Positions 6,439 to 11,574 of a DNA stretch of 16,127 nucleotides are shown here, piece after piece. The DNA is from Sphingomonas paucimobilis (lineage in GTDB: Bacteria > Pseudomonadota > Alphaproteobacteria > Sphingomonadales > Sphingomonadaceae). A program made the position numbers and the translations under genes. Where the stretch lies: the NCBI GenBank assembly GCA_945860425.1, contig CAMAQU010000014.1, forward strand, positions 1 to 16,127. The letters are read 5' to 3'. The number at the start of each line of letters is the position of its first letter. The stretch's first letter is position 1. Under the pieces are notes generated by a model. That model had not been told where the DNA came from, did not search any database, and saw nothing but the letters and a program-made list of their open reading frames with translations.

Positions 6439-7623
6439 TCAGCCCAAGGCGGCTTGTTTTTCCTCGGCCAGCTGATCCAGCTCGGCCCGGGTTTTGCGTT
6501 CAGAACTGGTTTTCAACTGCCCACAAGCGGCATCAATATCGCGGCCGCGCGGGGTGCGGATGGGGGCAGAAATGCCGCCTTCAAACACGATATCGGAAAA
6601 GCGCCGCACCCGTTCTGGCAAAGAGGTTTCATAGACCGCGCCGGGCCAGGGGTTAAAGGGGATGAGGTTCACCTTGGCCGGCAAATCATATTTGCGGATC
6701 AGGCGGACAAGCTCATGCGCATCGGCATCGCTATCATTCTTGTCCTTCAACATCACATATTCAAAGGTGATCCGCCGGGCATTATTCGCCCCCGGATAAG
6801 TGGCGCAGGCGGCCAACAGCTCCTCAATCCCATATTTGCGGTTGAGGGGGACGATTTCGTCGCGCACGTCCTTGGTGACGGCATGAAGTGAGACGGCAAG
6901 GTTCACCCCAATTTCCGTGCCCGCCCGCGCCATCATTGGCACCACGCCGGATGTGGACAGGGTGATCCGCCGTTTGGAAAGCGCAAGCCCATCGCCATCC
7001 ATCACGATTTTCAACGCATCGCGCACATTTTCAAAATTATAGAGCGGCTCACCCATGCCCATCATCACGATGTTGGTCAGCAACCGTCCCTCTGGCTGAG
7101 ACGGCCATTCGCCCAGCGCATCGCGCGCCAGCATGACCTGCCCGACAATTTCAGACGCAGTTAAATTGCGTACCAGCTTCATCGTGCCCGTATGGCAAAA
7201 CCGGCAATTGAGCGTGCAGCCCACTTGGCTGGAAACACACAGCGTCCCGCGATCGGCATCGGGGATGAACACCATTTCATAATCTTGCGCATCGGGGGAG
7301 CGCAGCAACCATTTGCGCGTGCCATCGATGGAGACTTGCGCCTCCACCACCTCAGGCCGGCCGATCACAAACCGCTCCTCCAGCCAAGGGTGCTGGGCCT
7401 TGGCAATATCGGTCATCTCGGCAAAGCGGGTGGCCCCGCGATTATAGACCCAATGCCAGATTTGCTTGGCGCGCAGCTTCGCCTGACGGGCATCCAGCCC
7501 GGCCTGCTCCAGCTCCGCCCGAATCTGGTCGCGCCACAGGCCAACAAGGTCAATACGCCCATCCGCGCGCAGCACAGGCGGACGCGAAACGGGGACGGGA
7601 TCAATATGGCCAGGAATCTGCAT
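6439..7623 (-). CDS. rlmN: 23S rRNA/tRNA (adenine-C2)-methyltransferase RlmN
   Basis: A radical-SAM methyltransferase that methylates C2 of A2503 in 23S rRNA, and in many bacteria A37 of some tRNAs, supporting translational accuracy. The protein has 394 residues with the chosen ATG. The 4Fe-4S motif C-T-L-N-C-R-F-C (cysteines at 136, 140, 143) sits in the typical L-C-V-S-S-Q-V-G context. G-M-G-E-P-L-Y-N-F follows, and the C-terminal R-x-x-R-G-x-D-I-x-A-A-C-G-Q-L carries the methyl-carrier cysteine at about 367. A TTG ten codons upstream would extend the ORF, but the family usually starts at or near M-Q-I-P-G-H. Its immediate upstream sequence is the decayed end of a restriction-modification-like gene, so its native promoter region may have been displaced. 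Confidence 0.96.
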   Translation of the reverse strand: MQIPGHIDPVPVSRPPVLRADGRIDLVGLWRDQIRAELEQAGLDARQAKLRAKQIWHWVYNRGATRFAEMTDIAKAQHPWLEERFVIGRPEVVEAQVSIDGTRKWLLRSPDAQDYEMVFIPDADRGTLCVSSQVGCTLNCRFCHTGTMKLVRNLTASEIVGQVMLARDALGEWPSQPEGRLLTNIVMMGMGEPLYNFENVRDALKIVMDGDGLALSKRRITLSTSGVVPMMARAGTEIGVNLAVSLHAVTKDVRDEIVPLNRKYGIEELLAACATYPGANNARRITFEYVMLKDKNDSDADAHELVRLIRKYDLPAKVNLIPFNPWPGAVYETSLPERVRRFSDIVFEGGISAPIRTPRGRDIDAACGQLKTSSERKTRAELDQLAEEKQAALG

Positions 7624-7670
7624 AGGCGCGCCTATAAGCGGAAATCGGGGCAAAGGCTACAGGGGGGGGA

Positions 7671-7823
7671 TTAGGCCGCCATCTCTTGAGCGTTGGAGAG
7701 GATCGGCAGATTAATCTCCTGCATGATCCGGTCTGTTTCCGACAAAATCTTGATGATCTTTTGATAATGGCGATTGTCATCCCAGCCCAGCGTGCTGCCT
7801 TTGCGATCCTTCAGCCATTTTTC
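7671..7823 (-). pseudogene. 3' remnant of a type ISP/IIG-like restriction-modification (DNA adenine methylase) gene
   Basis: Translation of the minus strand gives 50 codons ending at TAA (7671-7673), starting E-K-W-L-K-D-R-K-G-S-T-L and continuing R-H-Y-Q-K-I-I-K-I-L-S-E-T-D-R-I-M. From memory this K-W-L-K-D-R-K-G-x-x-L ... H-Y-Q-K-I-x-x-x-L-x-E-T-x-x-x-M pattern is the C-terminal tail of large type ISP (single-polypeptide) restriction-modification enzymes or related N6-adenine methylases. A TGA lies directly upstream of the first codon; a one-base shift in the A run there would restore V-E-K-W-L, and further stops follow upstream. So only the last about 5 % of such a gene remains, and it is not functional. 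The family assignment rests on a short match. Confidence 0.55.
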
Positions 7824-7869
7824 TCAACGTTGATGGGCGCAGATTATGTCCTCCGCACCCTTCCACCCT

Positions 7870-7905
7870 CGCCTTAAAACTCTGAAGTGTCCCAAGGTTC
7901 ACTCT
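7870..7905 (+). repeat. Imperfect 36-bp direct repeat, left copy
   Basis: It matches 9028-9063 at 31 of 36 positions without gaps, in the same orientation, beginning CGCCTTAAAACT. The two copies lie 1158 bp apart and enclose both helix-turn-helix genes of the island. Read on the plus strand both translate as R-L-K-T-L-K-x-P-x-V-H-S, so they may descend from a common coding or recombination-associated segment. Confidence 0.75.
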
Positions 7906-8009
7906 TGTCGAAACCTAACCTTATCGCCATCGTGCCGAAGAGCGATTACCGCTTATGATTTGCATTGTGCTGGGGAGCGCAATGCAATCTTGGTCGAGGG
8001 GAACCTGCA

Positions 8010-8447
8010 GTGTCGCATGTACCAACGCGATATGTCGCATCGTTTACCATTGCATTTATTAGCGATTTTATGCGCTTTTCCGTCGAGAAATATGGTTTCT
8101 CTGTCGAAGAGATAGCAATAATCTGCTTGGTTGCCTCGGAAAGCATCCGAGATTTGAGGACTGATGCATTCGCGGCAAGGAATTATGGCACCGAAGACAT
8201 TGCGTTCCCGAACGAATTTCGCACGCCAGTGAGTTTAAAGTTCATCCATGTCAGCTTAGGAATGTCCAGAGAAACGGCGCGGCGGAAATTAGAGAGTTTG
8301 GTCGAACGTGGATTTTTGAATCGAGGCAAGGGAGGTTACACGCATCCAGCGCAGATGGGGGCAGACGATTACACAAAGGATTTGCGACAATTCCTCGTTA
8401 GAAAACTCGTCGAACTAGAAGGGTATGTTAAAAAAACTCCAAATTAG
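8010..8447 (+). CDS. Putative winged-helix DNA-binding protein, uncharacterised
   Basis: A 145-residue protein starting at GTG 8010, chosen because GAGGGGA (7996-8002) lies 7 nt upstream; a TTG at 7965 would add 15 residues with a poor site. Residues 1-70 form a mostly helical N-terminal region (F-T-I-A-F-I-S-D-F, E-E-I-A-I-I-C-L-V-A-S-E-S). Residues 74-115 look like a helix-turn-helix plus wing: V-S-L-K-F-I-H-V-S-L-G-M-S-R-E-T-A-R-R-K-L, then L-V-E-R-G-F-L-N-R-G-K-G-G-Y. The S-R-E-T-x-R-R-x-L-x-x-L-x-x-x-G pattern resembles the Crp/Fnr or MarR recognition helix, but no cyclic-nucleotide domain is present. Base composition is AT-richer than the core genes. I cannot name the family beyond this; a role in transcription control is inferred. 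Confidence 0.68.
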   Translation: MSHVPTRYVASFTIAFISDFMRFSVEKYGFSVEEIAIICLVASESIRDLRTDAFAARNYGTEDIAFPNEFRTPVSLKFIHVSLGMSRETARRKLESLVERGFLNRGKGGYTHPAQMGADDYTKDLRQFLVRKLVELEGYVKKTPN

Positions 8448-8649
8448 TTCTTCTTCCCATGCGCCCATTCCCTCCATGTTGCTCAAAATGAGCAGATCGA
8501 GTTGTTGTTAGGCCTCTTCGCCATAAGAGGAGGTCTCGGGAAACGCGCTTTCCTTGGGCGAATAGCGACGCAAAAAATACAGAAAAAAGCGTTTCTATCC
8601 AATTGATTATGGCGCCATCAGCGGGCGCCAAAGATCTGCGGGGGGGGGC
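8448..8649 (+). promoter_or_regulatory. Intergenic control region with four inverted repeats
   Basis: A 202-bp gap between the two island genes, densely packed with inverted repeats: GCTCA-AAA-TGAGC (8481-8493); CCTCTT/AAGAGG (8513-8530); GGAAA-CGCGC-TTTCC (8539-8553); and TGGCGCC/GGCGCCA (8610-8630, 7-nt loop). GATTAT at 8605-8610 is a possible -10 element. Nine G (8640-8648) run up to one base before the ATG of the next gene. No U-tract follows any stem, so these are more likely operators or leader structures than terminators. Confidence 0.4.
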
Positions 8650-8994
8650 ATGACCACAAACGGTGATACGGGAGACGTCCTGCCACTCGTTGCGCTTGGT
8701 CTTCGCCTAAGGAAGGCGCGGGTTTCGAAGCGATGGACGTTAGAGAAGCTGTCTGAGAAGACGCGTGTTTCAGTCCGCCAAATTGACAATATCGAACGCG
8801 GCAATTTTAAAGCAATTCCAAGCAGGACACTGGTTTTGGGATTTACGCGAGCGGTCTGTCTCGCGCTTAAGATAAAACCAGATGCAATTCTCACGACTAT
8901 TAAAAGAGAATTATACGAAGAGAACGCTAAAGAACTCGATCCACTGGAAACGCTAATTGTTGAGAGAAAGCGTTGGTTCCAGTTCTGGCGCTGA
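8650..8994 (+). CDS. RodZ-type helix-turn-helix protein (HTH_25-like), no membrane segment
   Basis: A 114-residue protein whose residues 17-88 match the N-terminal HTH of RodZ and other HTH_25 proteins. The visible pattern is L-R-x-A-R-x-x-x-x-x-T-L-E-x-L-S-E-K-T-x-V-S-V-R-Q-I-x-x-I-E-x-G-N-F, then P-S-R-T-x-V-x-G-F-x-R-x-x-x-L-A-L. In RodZ this domain binds MreB and is followed by a basic linker, a transmembrane helix and a periplasmic domain. Here the protein stops just after a basic, aromatic tail (E-R-K-R-W-F-Q-F-W-R), with no transmembrane helix. It could be a soluble DNA-binding regulator or a shortened derivative. The ATG is preceded at one base by a run of nine G instead of a normally spaced ribosome-binding site. 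Nothing recognisable follows downstream. Confidence 0.72.
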   Translation: MTTNGDTGDVLPLVALGLRLRKARVSKRWTLEKLSEKTRVSVRQIDNIERGNFKAIPSRTLVLGFTRAVCLALKIKPDAILTTIKRELYEENAKELDPLETLIVERKRWFQFWR

Positions 8995-9275
8995 TCGCTA
9001 TTCTTGGACGACAGGGTTTTACGACGGCGCCTTAAAACTTTGAAGGTTCCCGAGGTTCATTCTGGAATCGAGGCGTGAGGCATAAAACCGATGTAACTGG
9101 TCGATGCTTATCCCAGCCCACGCTTCTTAACTGCGCATTTGATATAAAAATCTTCAGCGACCTTTCTGCAGGATCAGGTGTTGGAGCGTTGAGTAGCATA
9201 AAAGGCAACATTCCGCTGTTTGTGTCTGATTTCGCGAATGTTCAGATCGCGTAAATTACTGAAAACAGGGAAAAA
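8995..9275. other. Intergenic region on the 3' side of tRNA-Phe
   Basis: This 281-bp stretch contains the right copy of the 36-bp repeat (9028-9063) and nothing else I can name. It is AT-rich, has stops in all frames and looks like decayed accessory DNA. T-rich sequence follows the tRNA CCA end on the minus strand (9271-9275 are A on the plus strand), which may help to end the tRNA transcript. A 19-bp segment (9102-9120) resembles 7771-7789 at 16 positions. Confidence 0.5.
9028..9063 (+). repeat. Imperfect 36-bp direct repeat, right copy
   Basis: It pairs with 7870-7905; the five differences lie at 9040, 9046, 9047, 9052 and 9060. It starts 33 bp after the stop of the RodZ-type gene and ends 212 bp before tRNA-Phe. 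In either reading direction most differences are synonymous or conservative, so a former coding origin is possible. Confidence 0.75.
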
Positions 9276-9351
<76 letters not shown>

Positions 9352-9399
9352 CAAAGGGCGCGGCGGGCGCGCTCTTTGAAGGCGGGCCTATAGCCATGG

Positions 9400-9603
9400 T
9401 TAGGCGTCGCTGTCCAGCCCCGTTTCTTGTTCGTCCTCATCGGCGCGGGCAGGCACGCGATAGCCTTCGCCCAGCCAGTTGAGCAGATCCCGATCCTTAC
9501 ACCCGCGCGAACAAAAGGGCAGGTGCGCGGCGGCCGCTGGCTTGCGGCATAGGGGGCAGAGCGCGGGCTTCAGATCAGGCTGGAGAGACATGGACAAGGC
9601 CAT
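9400..9603 (-). CDS. yacG: DNA gyrase inhibitor / zinc-binding protein YacG
   Basis: A 67-residue zinc-ribbon protein. Cysteines 16, 19, 31 and 35 form C-P-L-C-x11-C-S-R-G-C, followed by the family signature K-D-R-D-L-x-N-W-L-G-E-G-Y-R-V-P. YacG from E. coli binds GyrB and inhibits gyrase. The C-terminal tail is acidic. The start is uncertain: ATG 9603 gives this form and ATG 9591 a form four residues shorter, neither with a clear ribosome-binding site. Both start inside the 3' end of the RNase gene, so translational coupling is likely. Confidence 0.9.
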   Translation of the reverse strand: MALSMSLQPDLKPALCPLCRKPAAAAHLPFCSRGCKDRDLLNWLGEGYRVPARADEDEQETGLDSDA

Positions 9604-10633
9604 AGCGGCTGATGGCTGAGTCGCAAACCAACATCACATCTGCGCCAACGATCCGCCGGGTCTGTGCCAGGGCCTCTGGCCAGTGGCGCAGCAGATCAAT
9701 GATGGGGGCCTGTGCGGTGATTGTGCGGGGGCCAATGCCTTGCGATTGGGCCGCTTGGCGCAGAAGCGCGCGGGCAATGGCCTCATCGGAAAGCCGCCCC
9801 GGCGTTATGCCGCATACTTGTTCTGGCAGGGACGGGCCCGTGCGCGGGCGGATGATCTGGCAAAAGCCATAGCCGTTCACCGACGTCCGCTCGTGCGGGC
9901 CGAGCGGCGCACATGCCTCTGCCAAGGCCTGATCCACCGCCTGCCGATCCGCGCGAGAGGCCATGGAGACAAAGTCGATGCCAATCGGGCCCGTAATATC
10001 AAATAGGCGGAGGACGCGGCCAATGGCGCGGGCGGCGGCGCGGTTGAGATCGAGCGGGGCGCAGGTGCCATCCACATCAATCACCGTCATGGCGCGGGTG
10101 CGCTCTATCGATAGATCTCCGCCGTCAAAGGCGATGAGGCCAGTGCGTGCATGATCCAGCAGCGTGTCAAAATCCATATCGTCCACGGCTGCGGCATCAA
10201 TCCGCACATTTGGCGCGCCGCTGGGCAGGCTGTCCGCGGCGGCGGCACTGGCGCAGATCACGGCGTCCACGCTGGCCAACAGGCGGGTAATCCGGTCGGG
10301 CGCTGGGGCGTCGTCGCCTGCGGGCCGTGCCAGCGCGCGTTTCCAGCGGCCCGGCTCTGGCACGCGGCTGCGCACGATATCGACCATCAGGCGCGCTCCT
10401 TCGGCCACAGAAGGCACGGGGCGGAGCAGGGCTTCTTCCCCCGTCTCTAGCGCAATGAGCGCTTGGGCCTGGCCCAGACGGGAAACAAGCCGGCCCGAAA
10501 GACGCGCTCCGGCCTCCGCGCTCGGGCTGGCTTGGCAGAGGGGGATGAGGTAAAGCTCAACAACGTCGCCTCCCTCCAGCACGGCACAGCGCACATCGCC
10601 GGGGGCGGGGTCCCAGACGAGCTGGCGGGTCAT
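9575..10633 (-). CDS. RNase E/G family endoribonuclease-like protein, short form
   Basis: A 352-residue protein related to RNase G/E, which cleave single-stranded RNA in rRNA maturation and mRNA decay. The catalytic-domain pattern G-G-D-L-S-I-E-R-T-R-A-M-T-V-I-D-V-D (171-188) and the later I-G-I-D-F (217-221) keep the two metal-binding aspartates (about D186 and D220). The S1 insertion is very reduced, and the zinc-link C-P-x-C-x-G of RNase E/G is absent, as are the C-terminal extensions. It is therefore about 100 residues or more shorter than canonical RNase G; activity is plausible but not certain. It overlaps maf by ATGA and yacG by 29 nt, in the conserved infA-maf-RNase-yacG order. The gene may be annotated as rng or rne in relatives. 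Confidence 0.85.
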   Translation of the reverse strand: MTRQLVWDPAPGDVRCAVLEGGDVVELYLIPLCQASPSAEAGARLSGRLVSRLGQAQALIALETGEEALLRPVPSVAEGARLMVDIVRSRVPEPGRWKRALARPAGDDAPAPDRITRLLASVDAVICASAAAADSLPSGAPNVRIDAAAVDDMDFDTLLDHARTGLIAFDGGDLSIERTRAMTVIDVDGTCAPLDLNRAAARAIGRVLRLFDITGPIGIDFVSMASRADRQAVDQALAEACAPLGPHERTSVNGYGFCQIIRPRTGPSLPEQVCGITPGRLSDEAIARALLRQAAQSQGIGPRTITAQAPIIDLLRHWPEALAQTRRIVGADVMLVCDSAISRYGLVHVSPA

Positions 10634-11238
10634 TTGGGCAGAACGCCCGCCGCGATCAGAAGGGCGCGGGTTTCAAACAGGGGCAGGCCCATCACGCCGG
10701 AATGCGACCCCGAGAGCGCCCGGACATAGGCCTCGGCATAGCCTTGCACGGCATAGCCGCCCGCCTTGCCCAGCCCTTCGCCGCTCTCGACATAGGCGCT
10801 GATCTCCTCCGCGCTCAATCGTTTGAAGGTCAGGGTGCTGGTGGAGAGCCGCTGGCGGGCAACGCCATCTGCGCCGATGACGCAGAGGGCGGAATGCACC
10901 CGATGCCGTCGGCCCGACAAAAGCTGAAGGAAGGTGCGTATATCCTCGGCGGTTTCGGCCTTGCCCAAAATGCGGCGGCCAACAGCCACCACAGTATCGG
11001 CCGCCAGAATGACAGACTGGGGGTGGCGCGCGGCGACCAGCGCCGCCTTCTCTGCGGCAATACGCCGAGCATAAGCGAGGGGCAGTTCACTCTTAAGGGG
11101 GTTTTCATCACAATCGGCGGGATCGACCTGATCCGGTACAACGCCGATCCGCTTGAGCAGATCAAGCCGACGCGGCGAGGCAGAGGCCAGAATGAAAGGA
11201 GCAGGCATGAACGTCACGGGGCGCGGCCCGGCATCCAT
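10630..11238 (-). CDS. maf: Maf-like nucleoside triphosphate pyrophosphatase
   Basis: This is a housecleaning enzyme that hydrolyses non-canonical or excess NTPs to monophosphate and pyrophosphate. The N-terminal I-L-A-S-A-S-P-R-R binds phosphate, I-L-A-A-D-T-V-V supplies the catalytic acidic residue, and the C-terminal block G-Y-A-V-Q-G ... S-G-S-H-S-G-V-M-G-L-P-L resembles the YhdE (dTTP/UTP) subgroup more than YceF. The start ATG 11238 overlaps the infA stop as TGATG, suggesting translational coupling. An inner ATG at 11208, directly before P-A-P-F-I-L-A-S, is an equally sensible start by homology. Its stop overlaps the next gene as ATGA. Confidence 0.94.
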   Translation of the reverse strand: MDAGPRPVTFMPAPFILASASPRRLDLLKRIGVVPDQVDPADCDENPLKSELPLAYARRIAAEKAALVAARHPQSVILAADTVVAVGRRILGKAETAEDIRTFLQLLSGRRHRVHSALCVIGADGVARQRLSTSTLTFKRLSAEEISAYVESGEGLGKAGGYAVQGYAEAYVRALSGSHSGVMGLPLFETRALLIAAGVLPK

Positions 11239-11456
11239 CACTTAAAGCGGTAGGTGATCCGCCCTTTGGTCAGATCATAGGGTGTCAATTCCACCAGCAC
11301 ATCATCGCCCACGAGCACGCGAATACGGTTCTTGCGCATTTTGCCGGCGGTGTGGCCCAGGATTTCGTGATCATTCTCAAGCTTCACGCGGAACATTGCG
11401 TTGGGCAACAGTTCAACAACTGTACCGCGCATCTCGAGAAGTTCTTCCTTAGCCAT
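11238..11456 (-). CDS. infA: Translation initiation factor IF-1
   Basis: A 72-residue S1/OB-fold protein that occupies the ribosomal A site during initiation. It has the family length and sequence: M-A-K-E-E-L-L-E-M-R-G-T-V at the start, then M-F-R-V-K-L-E-N-D-H-E-I-L-G-H-T-A-G-K-M-R-K-N-R-I-R, ending G-R-I-T-Y-R-F-K. A good AAGGA ribosome-binding site lies upstream of ATG 11456. It heads the infA-maf-RNase-yacG operon and is insulated from hppA by a terminator, so its promoter must lie within about 70 bp. Confidence 0.99.
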   Translation of the reverse strand: MAKEELLEMRGTVVELLPNAMFRVKLENDHEILGHTAGKMRKNRIRVLVGDDVLVELTPYDLTKGRITYRFK

Positions 11457-11515
11457 GCATTTCCTTGATCATATTTTCTGAGGTGGGTGGCCGCGTCCTT
11501 AGACTGCAAACACCC

Positions 11516-11549
11516 AAAAGAAAACCCCGCCCGGACAAGCCGGGCGGGG
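11516..11549 (-). terminator. Intrinsic terminator of hppA
   Basis: CCCCGCCCGG (11525-11534) and CCGGGCGGGG (11540-11549) form a perfect 10-bp GC stem with a 5-nt loop. On the minus strand it is followed by TTTTCTTTT (11524-11516). It lies 26 bp after the hppA stop and before infA. Confidence 0.92.
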
Positions 11550-11574
11550 CAGAGACTTTTCAATCCAGATCAGA

